From positions 372,001 through 436,000 of the forward strand of contig NZ_SRYR01000001.1 of NCBI RefSeq assembly GCF_004794105.1: 64,000 nt of DNA, read 5' to 3'. Positions 26,458 through 34,419 of the stretch are shown one piece after another. The DNA is from Clostridium sartagoforme. Its GTDB lineage: Bacteria > Bacillota > Clostridia > Clostridiales > Clostridiaceae. Each line of letters begins with the position of its first letter. Position 1 is the stretch's first letter. The notes under the pieces are model-generated. The model was not told the DNA's origin. It worked only from the letters and a program-made list of their open reading frames with translations, and searched no databases. Position numbers and translations under genes: made by a program.

Positions 26458-28161
26458 ATGAAGGGGGTATATTCATGGGTTTATGTTGATTATAAGAGTA
26501 ACTTATGGAAGTTTTCAATAAAAGATAATGGTGAGTTAAGTTATGCTGTTATGTATAGTGAAGGAAAATGGACTAAAAGCAGTATTATAGATTCTAAAGC
26601 TACATCTTATAGTATATTCATAGATGATGGTGGAGGTGTCCATTTAGTGTATGGAAATACTAAAGGAGAACTTAGATATTGCACAATGAAGGATAATAAG
26701 TGGCTTGGAAAAACCATATATAATTTAGAGAATAAAGAATATGAAATAGAAAATATAAAGATGGTTATTATTGGATCTAATATGCATATTTTCTATGCTG
26801 CTATAAGTAAAGATGGTAGTGATCACGGTATAATTCTTCACTGTTTATGGAATGGTTCTAAAACTAATGTAACTAAAGTAGAGGATATAATTTTAAAAGA
26901 GGATATTTATGATTATTATTCCATAAAAACAACATATAGAAATGATATATGCTTATTTTATTTATCAGATGATGGTGATGAGGTTTCATTTAATTATTCA
27001 ATTTTTCAAAATAATAGGTGGAGAGAGTCAAAAAGGCTATATGGGATTCAAGGAGAGGAAATATACTTTGATGTTAAGATAGAAAATACAGGAATTCATA
27101 TATTAAATAAATCTAAAGAAAATTCTATTTATCACTTGGATCATGTCATTGTAGATTCTAATCAAAACCTAAGTTATATTAATATTTCCTCAGGGAAAGA
27201 AGATATAAGAGATTCATTAATATTTAAAAAAGATGATAAAATTTTTGCAACATGGTTACAAAATGATAGTATATATTATTCATTATTTCTAGGAGATAAA
27301 TGGGATGAACCTACCTCAGCAATAAATAATAGTGAAGAAGAAATCGGTAGATATAACATATTTTTAGATGATAGAGGCACAAATTATATTGCTTCAAGAA
27401 GTGTTTATGGAACTAAGGGGCTGGATTTATTTATATATGATCCAGTAGATTTTTTATATACAGTTAAGAGTGACTCTCATAAAGAGTGGACAGAAGTTAT
27501 TTTAAATAATAAAGAAACCAAGGTTTTTAAAGAGGAACTAGGAAGAGTAAAGGAAGAAAATAAAGCTTTAGTAGAAAAAATTGATTATTTGACTTCATTA
27601 GATAGAAAAAATCAAGAAAGCATAGAAAGATATCAAATTCAGCTTTCAAGAGCATTAGAGCAGAAAAGAAAAGCAGAGGAAAATTCTAATATTTTCGTCG
27701 AATTACAAAAAAAGTTACAAGCTGATTATGAAGAAGTAAGTGAAATTTTAAAATTGAAAGAAGAGGAAAATAGCAGAGTTAAAGGTTCTTTAGATAAATA
27801 TAATAGTGAAATAAGCCTATTAAAAGGAAGATTAAAGAAGTATGAACTTCAAGAAATCACTTTAAGGGAGGATATAATTTCTCTTAATAAAATAAATAAT
27901 TCTTTAAAAGATGAAGTTAATATTTTTAAGGAAGAAAATGAGGAATTAACAAGGGAAATAATAGGGTATAAAAGGTTAGATGAAGAGAATAAGGAGTATA
28001 TTTCTAATTTGAAACAAGTAATAAATGACTTAAAGGAAGAAGTTTTAGTTATAAAAAAGGAAATATCTTTACTACTAGAAGAAAATAGAAGATTAAATAC
28101 TGAGCTTGAAATAGAAAGAAATCAGTCAGTAATGGAGAGAATTTTAAAAAGAAGATCATAG
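26458..28161 (+). CDS. beta-propeller protein with C-terminal coiled coil
   Basis: A 567-residue protein. Residues 1-335 contain repeated blade-like units (SYAVMYSEGKWTKSSI, ELRYCTMKDNKWLGKT, FNYSIFQNNRWRESKR, IYYSLFLGDKWDEPTS), each a Y/W-rich strand pair ending in x-x-W, like sialidase or lectin propellers. Residues 345-567 are a long Glu/Lys/Leu coiled coil with no membrane segment or signal peptide. The propeller half resembles the 30098 protein. It starts at ATG behind AAAGGAGAGG, divergent from the sigma-K-type gene. A filament or scaffold on the spore surface is a plausible inference, not a demonstrated function. Confidence 0.7.
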   Translation: MKGVYSWVYVDYKSNLWKFSIKDNGELSYAVMYSEGKWTKSSIIDSKATSYSIFIDDGGGVHLVYGNTKGELRYCTMKDNKWLGKTIYNLENKEYEIENIKMVIIGSNMHIFYAAISKDGSDHGIILHCLWNGSKTNVTKVEDIILKEDIYDYYSIKTTYRNDICLFYLSDDGDEVSFNYSIFQNNRWRESKRLYGIQGEEIYFDVKIENTGIHILNKSKENSIYHLDHVIVDSNQNLSYINISSGKEDIRDSLIFKKDDKIFATWLQNDSIYYSLFLGDKWDEPTSAINNSEEEIGRYNIFLDDRGTNYIASRSVYGTKGLDLFIYDPVDFLYTVKSDSHKEWTEVILNNKETKVFKEELGRVKEENKALVEKIDYLTSLDRKNQESIERYQIQLSRALEQKRKAEENSNIFVELQKKLQADYEEVSEILKLKEEENSRVKGSLDKYNSEISLLKGRLKKYELQEITLREDIISLNKINNSLKDEVNIFKEENEELTREIIGYKRLDEENKEYISNLKQVINDLKEEVLVIKKEISLLLEENRRLNTELEIERNQSVMERILKRRS

Positions 28162-28244
28162 ACTAGGATTTCAATTATGAGATTTGAATTTAGTAATACT
28201 ATTGACTTTTATTTTTGTAAGACCACAAAGATGTAAATTAATAA

Positions 28245-28264
28245 TTGAAACCTGTAGTATAGTA
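28245..28264 (+). promoter_or_regulatory. motif TTGAAAC-N3-TAGTATAGTA, copy 1
   Basis: A 20-base motif 64 bases before the DUF3343 start, repeated with 17/20 identity at 33814-33833 upstream of the rhodanese gene. Both copies are followed within 2-5 bases by CTTTATA. It may be a shared promoter or operator; TTGAAA resembles a -35 box and TATAAA or TATATA a -10, but spacing differs between the copies. Confidence 0.35.
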
Positions 28265-28327
28265 GAAACCTTTATAAATATCAACATAAAATAATAGTAA
28301 AATCTAAAGATGGATTGGAGAATAATT

Positions 28328-28597
28328 ATGATAAAAGATGATTTTAGCTATATTATAGTCTTTACCTCTCATCATAGAGCTTTATATATTTATGATAGGT
28401 TAAGATTAAAAAGTATAAAAAGTAAACTAGTAACAGCTCCAAATAAGGTTAATATAAGCTGTACTCAAGCTTTGAAAATTAAAGAGGAAGATAAGGAAAC
28501 GGTTAAATTAGAGTTAGATAGAAATAATATTTATCCAACGGCAGTATTTAAGATTATTAAAACTAGTAAAGGTGAAGATTATGAATTAGTAGAGTAA
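28328..28597 (+). CDS. DUF3343 family, Se/S-carrier-like small protein
   Basis: An 89-residue protein. I chose ATG at 28328 because GGAG lies 7 bases upstream; the in-frame ATG at 28310 lies before that site. MIKDDFSYIIVFTSHHRALYIYDRL matches the start of DUF3343 proteins, described in Pfam as putative Se/S carriers. The conserved cysteine is in VNISCTQALKI. It ends 20 bases before the YVTN-propeller gene, so the two are probably co-transcribed. DUF3343 genes usually neighbour cysteine desulfurase or selenium genes; here the nearest is the NifS-like gene at 22.5 kb. Confidence 0.75.
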   Translation: MIKDDFSYIIVFTSHHRALYIYDRLRLKSIKSKLVTAPNKVNISCTQALKIKEEDKETVKLELDRNNIYPTAVFKIIKTSKGEDYELVE

Positions 28598-28617
28598 TAC
28601 AAGGGAGAGGAGAATCC

Positions 28618-30108
28618 ATGATTAATTCAATAAGTAAAAATTTATATTATATATCTAGTATAGGGTTAGAAAAAGTCCTTGTAATTGATGGAGATAGTAT
28701 GACTATTTTGAATGAAATTAATGTTGGATCAAGGCCCCATGAAATAGTGGTAGATGAAAAAAATAATATCTATATAGCAACTGATAGAAATAGTACAGTT
28801 ACTATTATAGATTTTAAATCTAAGCAAAGTAAAAAATTCTATATGCCTAATAATGGAAATATTAAGGTGGATTTCTCCTCAAAGAAAATTTATGCTTGCA
28901 ATACAGAAGCCATAGGTATTTATAATTTAATAACAGGTGATCTTATTGACAATATAAAAGGATTTATGGCTGTAGATAGTATAGATATAGATAAAAGAAG
29001 AAAGAAATTATATGCTTTAGATATTTTTCAAAATAAAATAAGCGTATATGATACAGAATCTCATAGGCTTATAAAGGTATTTAATGATATAGGAGATACA
29101 CCCAACTATATTCTTTTAAGTGATTCAGGCAAGTATGTTTATATTGCAAATAAGGGGATAAAAAGAGAAGGAAATAAAGGGAGCATATCTATTTTAGATA
29201 TCCAAGAGGAAAGTACATCATATATAACTTTTAAGGAAGGCTCAGTTATATCTTATTTAGAAGGTTATTCAAATATACTTTACGCAGTAAATAGTGGACT
29301 TAATACTATAGAATTTATTGATATAGTAAATAAAAAAATAGTAAATTCAATAAAACCATCATCTGAAATGCCACAAAGAATAAAATTATCTCAAGATAAG
29401 GAATTACTTTTAGTAACTAGTAAGGGAAGTAATGGACAAGGATCCTTAGATATAATTGATTTAAATAAGGAAGAAATAATTAATACCTTTAATATAAGTG
29501 AAAATAATTCTAATCCTTATGATGTAGGAATAACAACAGAGGGAATAGTAAATGAAGAAATTTTAATAGCTAGCATAGAAGATAAATGGAAAAGTGAAGA
29601 AGTATGTACAATATTAGCTAAGAAACTTCAATCTACTTATAATGAAAAAGTAATTTTTAATAAGGTGGAAGTAGAAGTAGATTTAAATAGGTATAGAGGA
29701 TTAAAAATAGAAACAGTAACCTTCGAAGGTTGTAAGATAAATGATAATACTAAAATATATGAAAAAATAGAAAGTAGAGAAGATTATACTACATTTAGAT
29801 TTGATTTTAATATTCCTTATTATATAAAAGCAATGACAGAAGATAGAGAGAGAGTAGTCTTTAAGGGGAATTTAAGCGGAAAGATGAAAGCTGTTTTATA
29901 TATTTCTAACAAGTTTAGTAGTGAAGATATAGAAATAACAGTTAAATCATCTACTATTCTATTAAAAAATCCAGATATAATGGACAACTATATTAATTTA
30001 GATATAAGCACTTCAATATCTGTATATGCAACTATAGAAGAACTTATAAATCTTCCCATATATGAAGAATCAGTAAGATATAAAGGAGAGTATACTAATG
30101 GAAAATAG
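28618..30108 (+). CDS. YVTN-type beta-propeller protein with a C-terminal domain shared with the spore-surface paralogs
   Basis: A 496-residue protein. Residues 1-310 are YVTN/NHL-like propeller blades (INVGSRPHEIVVDEKNNIYI, DTPNYILLSDSGKYVYIANK, SSEMPQRIKLSQDKELLLVT, SNPYDVGITTEGI). Residues ~325-490 form another domain. Its strand order (TTFRFDFNIPYYIKAM, ERVVFKGNLSGKMKAVLYI, INLDISTSISVYATIEELINLPIYEE) parallels that of the 19949 and 25482 proteins (FKKVILNYVISFYSDYI, EFFEIHRTDVIGRFYC, LDITLGYFIVVKCQLIVQLLIPAYDY). There is no signal peptide. Start ATG behind GGGAGAGG; the end overlaps the next gene by 11 bases, so they are translationally coupled. A spore-surface role is inferred. Confidence 0.72.
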   Translation: MINSISKNLYYISSIGLEKVLVIDGDSMTILNEINVGSRPHEIVVDEKNNIYIATDRNSTVTIIDFKSKQSKKFYMPNNGNIKVDFSSKKIYACNTEAIGIYNLITGDLIDNIKGFMAVDSIDIDKRRKKLYALDIFQNKISVYDTESHRLIKVFNDIGDTPNYILLSDSGKYVYIANKGIKREGNKGSISILDIQEESTSYITFKEGSVISYLEGYSNILYAVNSGLNTIEFIDIVNKKIVNSIKPSSEMPQRIKLSQDKELLLVTSKGSNGQGSLDIIDLNKEEIINTFNISENNSNPYDVGITTEGIVNEEILIASIEDKWKSEEVCTILAKKLQSTYNEKVIFNKVEVEVDLNRYRGLKIETVTFEGCKINDNTKIYEKIESREDYTTFRFDFNIPYYIKAMTEDRERVVFKGNLSGKMKAVLYISNKFSSEDIEITVKSSTILLKNPDIMDNYINLDISTSISVYATIEELINLPIYEESVRYKGEYTNGK

Positions 30109-31129
30109 AAAAAATAGCTATTATTTAGTTAGATATAAACCTAATATTTTATTAAAATTTTCATATAAAGAAAGCATAGGTATTTATTATGAGCTTATAA
30201 AAGATGGTAAAAGGTTAGAAGGGAAAATTATTCATAAAAGTGCATTTAGGCATTTTAATATAGTTTATTCTAAAGATTCATCAATAAATTTAATATGTCA
30301 GGATATATGTGGAGATATAATTTTGTATAAATTCAGAAAAGGTAAGTGGTCATTTAAGGCATTACTTTATATGAAGTACAATAAGATATCTCCTATTAAT
30401 TTTTATAGCTATGAAAATAATCAGGAGCTTAGGTTCTTATATAGTGATATAGATTATAGTAAGGGTGAAATAATTTCTGTAAATTTTAATAAGTACTTAG
30501 AGTATGAGTCTACCAATGTCATACTTAGGGAAAAGAATATAAACTCTTTAGATTATAGGATTTTCTCAAATGGTGAAAATAATTTTATACTTATTTCAAC
30601 AAAGGATTTTTCAAGAGAAAACTTAATTGTAAGAAGATTAGATATTGAAGATGAAATGAAAGATTTTAAAGAAGAAATTATAGTGGAAAATTGTAAATAT
30701 GAAGATATGAGCTTTTTACCTATAGAGCAAAAGTGTCATTTTTTATTCTTAAAGGAATATGATAAATTGAGGACAATTAATTATAAGGTTTTTTACTATA
30801 AAGATGAAAAATATTATAGTAATGAATTTGAATTATTTAAGGGGATAGATATAAAATCTTGTATCCTAATTGAAGAAAGAGGATTAATTTTTGCATTTTG
30901 GATCTGTAATAATAATTTATATGGTGCTTTTTTAATAGATGAAGAAAAAGGTTTTTCAAGACCAATAATCTATAGAAATATAAAGGGGAAAAATATAAAA
31001 AAGATATATTTATATAATGGGGATAAGACTATGGAAACATATGTTTTAGAAGATGCCTTAGAATTAAGATTAATTATTGAGGAGGTATTTGAAGAAAGGT
31101 TTTTTAATATTACCACAAATTATATTTAA
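30098..31129 (+). CDS. beta-propeller-like protein, paralog of the 26458 N-terminal half
   Basis: A 343-residue protein overlapping the previous gene by 11 bases. It has blade-like units (YYLVRYKPNILLKFSYKES, DIILYKFRKGKWSFKALLY, LIFAFWICNNNLYGAFLIDE) that align in order with those of the 26458 protein (SWVYVDYKSNLWKFSIKDN, ELRYCTMKDNKWLGK, KIFATWLQNDSIYYSLFLGD) but lacks the coiled coil. No signal peptide or membrane segment. It is the last gene of the propeller cluster; the next gene, korA, starts 28 bases later, so a shared transcript is possible. No known family recognised. Confidence 0.68.
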   Translation: MENRKNSYYLVRYKPNILLKFSYKESIGIYYELIKDGKRLEGKIIHKSAFRHFNIVYSKDSSINLICQDICGDIILYKFRKGKWSFKALLYMKYNKISPINFYSYENNQELRFLYSDIDYSKGEIISVNFNKYLEYESTNVILREKNINSLDYRIFSNGENNFILISTKDFSRENLIVRRLDIEDEMKDFKEEIIVENCKYEDMSFLPIEQKCHFLFLKEYDKLRTINYKVFYYKDEKYYSNEFELFKGIDIKSCILIEERGLIFAFWICNNNLYGAFLIDEEKGFSRPIIYRNIKGKNIKKIYLYNGDKTMETYVLEDALELRLIIEEVFEERFFNITTNYI

Positions 31130-31157
31130 AAAATTATTAGACAGGGAGGTAATATAA

Positions 31158-32837
31158 ATGGAATTCAATATACTTATTGGAGGAAGTGCCGGTCAAGGCC
31201 TTGATACTGTAAGTACCTTTATAGAAAAATCAATAAAGAAAGCAGGATTATATACTTTCTCTAATAAAGACTATATGTCAAGGGTTAGAGGAGGTCATAA
31301 CTTTATTCAAATTAGATTTGGAGAAAGTTTAGTATATTCTCATAAAAATAAACTAGATTTAATACTAGCTTTAGATGAAAATACAATAACTTATCATAAA
31401 GATAGGTTAAAGGATGATGGGATAATAATAGCAGATAAAAGTATAAAAAGTGATGAAAGTAAAGTATTAAAGCTAGGACTTTTAGATGTTGCAAAATCTT
31501 TAGGTTTATCAAAGGCATTTACTTCAGTTGCAGCTGGAGTAGTTTTAAAATACTTTTCAATAGATATAAAAGATACTTTTAATTATTTTAGCAATAAGCT
31601 TCCAGAAGATGTAAAAAATAAAAATATAGAAGCAGTTAAATTAGGATATCATTTAATTAGATCTAAATATAGTTTAAAAGGAAAGGATTTATCTAATCAC
31701 TTATTAATAGATGGTAATAATGCCATAGCATTAGGAGCACTAGCTGGTGGTTTAAACTTTTACTCAGCTTATCCTATGACACCTGCTACTAGTATAATGA
31801 CTTATTTAGCAAAAAGACAAGTTGATACAAATATAGTAGTAGATCAAGCAGAAGATGAAATAGCTGCAATTAACTTTGCAATTGGAGCATCCTATGCAGG
31901 GGCTAGAGCAATGACAGGTAGCTCTGGTGGAGGAGTATCACTTATGGTTGAAGCTTTTGGACTAGCTGGAATAACAGAAACACCAGTTGTAGTTGTTGAC
32001 TCACAAAGACCAGGACCTGCAACAGGCCTTCCAACTAGAACTGAACAAAGTGATTTAAGCTTTCTTTTAACTGCTGCACAAGGTGAATTTCCAAGGGCAG
32101 TAATTAGTGTTAGAAATGCAGAAGAGGCTTTTTATAAAACTGTTAAGGCCTTGAATTTGGCAGATAAATATCAAACATTAGTAATATTATTAACAGATCA
32201 ATATTTAGCTGATTCTACTGTTATCATACCTAAGTATGATTTAAGTAAGGTTAAAATAGAAAGTTATATAGATGATGGTAATGATTTATTAGATGGGGAA
32301 GAGTATAAGAGATATAAAATTACTAGCAATGGAATTTCTAAAAGAATGATACCAGGAAATGAAAAGGGACAAACAGTATTAGTAGATAGTGATGAGCATA
32401 CAGAGGAAGCACATATCACTGAGGAAGCTGAAGTAAGAAATGCCCAAATGGAAAAGAGAATGAAAAAATTAAATTTACTTAAAGAAGAAATGGAAGAACC
32501 TGAACTTATTGGTAATGAAGATTTTGAAATTTTATTAGTAGGTTTTGGTTCCACTTATGGGGCATTGAAAGACGCTATTGAAGAGTTAAATAAAAAATCT
32601 AAAAAAGTATCAGCTTTAAGTTTTGGAGATTTATATCCATTACCTGAAAAGAGTTTAAGAAAATACTATTCAGAGACAAAGAAGATAATAAATGTAGAAC
32701 AAAACTATCTAGGACAGCTTGGAAAGTTAATAACACAAGAAACAGGAATATTAATGAATGGTAGTATTTTGAAATATGATGGAAGACAATTAAATGGAGA
32801 AGATATAATAGATGCTTTAGAGAAGGAGGGGATTTAA
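31158..32837 (+). CDS. korA: 2-oxoacid:acceptor oxidoreductase, fused gamma-alpha subunit
   Basis: A 559-residue protein. The N-terminal gamma-type domain (1-185) starts with FNILIGGSAGQGLDT and contains SRVRGGHNFIQIRFG. The alpha domain follows, with DGNNAIALGALAGGLNFYSAYPMTPATSI and AEDEIAAINFAIGASYAGARAMTGSSGGG, and domain II near residue 455 has EILLVGFGSTYGAL. It forms a TPP- and ferredoxin-dependent complex with the downstream beta subunit, oxidatively decarboxylating a 2-oxoacid to its acyl-CoA. Exact substrate (2-oxoglutarate, pyruvate or a branched-chain oxoacid) cannot be told from sequence. Its stop and the beta start overlap as TAATG. A Glu-rich insertion (EEAHITEEAEVRNAQMEKRMKK) precedes domain II. 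Confidence 0.92.
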   Translation: MEFNILIGGSAGQGLDTVSTFIEKSIKKAGLYTFSNKDYMSRVRGGHNFIQIRFGESLVYSHKNKLDLILALDENTITYHKDRLKDDGIIIADKSIKSDESKVLKLGLLDVAKSLGLSKAFTSVAAGVVLKYFSIDIKDTFNYFSNKLPEDVKNKNIEAVKLGYHLIRSKYSLKGKDLSNHLLIDGNNAIALGALAGGLNFYSAYPMTPATSIMTYLAKRQVDTNIVVDQAEDEIAAINFAIGASYAGARAMTGSSGGGVSLMVEAFGLAGITETPVVVVDSQRPGPATGLPTRTEQSDLSFLLTAAQGEFPRAVISVRNAEEAFYKTVKALNLADKYQTLVILLTDQYLADSTVIIPKYDLSKVKIESYIDDGNDLLDGEEYKRYKITSNGISKRMIPGNEKGQTVLVDSDEHTEEAHITEEAEVRNAQMEKRMKKLNLLKEEMEEPELIGNEDFEILLVGFGSTYGALKDAIEELNKKSKKVSALSFGDLYPLPEKSLRKYYSETKKIINVEQNYLGQLGKLITQETGILMNGSILKYDGRQLNGEDIIDALEKEGI

Positions 32838-33706
32838 TGCTAGACTTAAATATATATAAAAGTAATGATGAAAATGCTTGGTGCCCTGGATGTGGAAACT
32901 TTGGGATTTTAATTGCTCTTAAAGAAGCACTAGCAGAACTTTCATTAAAGCCAGAAGATATTGTGATGGTTTCAGGAATAGGTCAAGCTGCTAAAACCCC
33001 CCATTATATTAAGGCTAATGGATTTAATGGATTGCATGGAAGAGCATTGCCGCCAGCCCAAGCTATAAAGATGGTAAATAAGAATTTAAAAGTTATAGTT
33101 ACTAGTGGCGATGGAGATTCCTATGGGGAAGGTGGAAATCATTTTATCCATTGTATAAGAAGAAATGTAGATATGCTTCATATGGTTCACAATAATCAAA
33201 TTTATGGATTAACTAAGGGACAGGGATCTCCAACTACAGGAAAGGGTCATGTTACATCAATGCAATTTGAGGGAGTATATGTAGAACCTTTAAATCCTAT
33301 AGCTCTTGCAATTAGTGCTGGTGCCACCTTTGTTGCTAGAAGTTTTTCAGGTGATAAAGTACATTTAAAAGAAATGATTAAAGCTGCAATAAATCATAAA
33401 GGATATGCTTTATTAGATGTAATGCAACCTTGCGTAGTTTTTAATAAGATTAATACTTTTAAATGGTATAAGGACCGAATATATAAATTAGATGATAGCT
33501 ATGATTCTAGTAGTAAATTTAATGCTTTAGAAAAGGCAGAAGAATTTGGAGATGAAGGCATTCCTATAGGGATTATATATGAAGATAAAACAAAGAAAAG
33601 TTATGATGAGCTTCATCCAGTATTAAACTCAGGGCTTAATTTAATAGATAGAAAATGGGAGCCTAAGGATACTGAAAAATTAATAGATGAGTTCTTATTT
33701 AATTAA
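32837..33706 (+). CDS. korB: 2-oxoacid:acceptor oxidoreductase, beta subunit
   Basis: A 289-residue TPP-binding beta subunit. The N-terminal WCPGCGNFGI Cys pair helps hold the Fe-S cluster. GIGQAAKTPHYIKANGFNGLHGRALPPAQAIK, the TPP/Mg motif SGDGDSYGEGGNHFIHCIRRN, and NNQIYGLTKGQGSPTT follow, all in the normal order for the KorB/VorB/PorB group. It works with korA to pass electrons to ferredoxin. No separate delta (2x4Fe-4S) subunit gene is present, so this is the two-gene type. A terminator follows. Confidence 0.94.
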   Translation: MLDLNIYKSNDENAWCPGCGNFGILIALKEALAELSLKPEDIVMVSGIGQAAKTPHYIKANGFNGLHGRALPPAQAIKMVNKNLKVIVTSGDGDSYGEGGNHFIHCIRRNVDMLHMVHNNQIYGLTKGQGSPTTGKGHVTSMQFEGVYVEPLNPIALAISAGATFVARSFSGDKVHLKEMIKAAINHKGYALLDVMQPCVVFNKINTFKWYKDRIYKLDDSYDSSSKFNALEKAEEFGDEGIPIGIIYEDKTKKSYDELHPVLNSGLNLIDRKWEPKDTEKLIDEFLFN

Positions 33707-33719
33707 GAATTAAAAATAT

Positions 33720-33761
33720 AGAGGTAGATATTATAAATTGAGAATATCTATCTCTTTTTTT
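33720..33761 (+). terminator. terminator after korB
   Basis: AGAGGTAGATATT pairs with AATATCTATCTCT, followed by seven T residues. Confidence 0.85.
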
Positions 33762-33813
33762 ATTCTTTAGCAAATTATAATTTTTAAAAACTTAGGATAA
33801 CTTTAATTATTGT

Positions 33814-33833
33814 TTGAAACACATAGTATAGTA
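33814..33833 (+). promoter_or_regulatory. motif TTGAAAC-N3-TAGTATAGTA, copy 2
   Basis: Second copy of the motif at 28245-28264, 125 bases before the rhodanese start, followed by GGCTTTATATAA. Confidence 0.35.
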
Positions 33834-33879
33834 GGCTTTATATAAAAATAATCTATAAAAACTACAAAAAGTTATCTCT

Positions 33880-33894
33880 TGTGATTAAGTCACA
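33880..33894. promoter_or_regulatory. inverted repeat TGTGA-N5-TCACA, candidate operator
   Basis: Perfect 5-base arms in the leader of the rhodanese gene; flanking GTTAT...ATAAC extends the dyad imperfectly. It resembles CRP/FNR or Rex half-sites, but the spacer is 5 rather than the usual 6, so the regulator is uncertain. Confidence 0.4.
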
Positions 33895-33957
33895 TAACTA
33901 TTTAAGAATATAGGGTACAATTAGTATAAGTTAAAAATTAATTTAGGAGATGATAAG

Positions 33958-34278
33958 ATGTTTGGTTTATTTAATAAGAACTCAGCAAAAGTTATAAATG
34001 TAAATGATATTGATAATTTAATAGGGAAAATTGATTTAATAGATATTAGAGAACCCTTTGAATATAGAGGGGGAAGTATAAAAACAGCAAAGAATATTCC
34101 AATGGGGCAGCTTTTAGAAGAGCCAGAGAAGTACTTGGAAAAAAATAAAGAATACCATATCGTTTGTCAATCAGGTGGTAGAAGTCAAAGAGCTTGCAGT
34201 AAATTAACAGGTTTAGGATTTGATGTAGTAAATGTTGCAGGTGGAGTTGGCTCATATGCAGGAAGTAAGAGAAAATAG
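33958..34278 (+). CDS. single-domain rhodanese-like sulfurtransferase
   Basis: A 106-residue cytoplasmic rhodanese domain. LIDIREPFEYRGGSI is the CH2A-like region, and the active-site Cys70 lies in HIVCQSGGRSQRAC (CQSGGRS active loop). It moves sulfane sulfur to thiol acceptors. The next gene is a CoA-disulfide reductase with its own rhodanese domain, so the pair probably handles polysulfide or persulfide chemistry. It starts at ATG behind AGGAGATG; a short hairpin terminator (34282-34308) follows. Confidence 0.92.
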   Translation: MFGLFNKNSAKVINVNDIDNLIGKIDLIDIREPFEYRGGSIKTAKNIPMGQLLEEPEKYLEKNKEYHIVCQSGGRSQRACSKLTGLGFDVVNVAGGVGSYAGSKRK

Positions 34279-34281
34279 CAG

Positions 34282-34308
34282 AAAAAGATAAGAAAAGTTA
34301 TCTTTTTA
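34282..34308 (+). terminator. terminator after the rhodanese gene
   Basis: AAAAAGATAA pairs with TTATCTTTTT across a 6-base loop; the right arm itself supplies the T tract. Confidence 0.65.
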
Positions 34309-34408
34309 ATGAAGAATGAAAAATTAAGAATGAAGAATGTAGGAGAAAACTCCTGACAGAGTTTTTTTAGTTAAGATTATTTGTAATTGTTAATTATTAA
34401 TTGAAAAG
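34307..34408. repeat. interspersed intergenic repeat, copy D
   Basis: AATGAAGAATGAAAAATTAA and AATGAAGAATG runs, then GGAGAAAACTCC...AGAGTTTTTTTAG and TAATTGTTAATTATTAATTG. Same family as the repeats at 9.2, 19.6, 36.1, 38.8 and 44.2 kb. Confidence 0.6.
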
Positions 34409-34419
34409 GGTGGTTTTTA

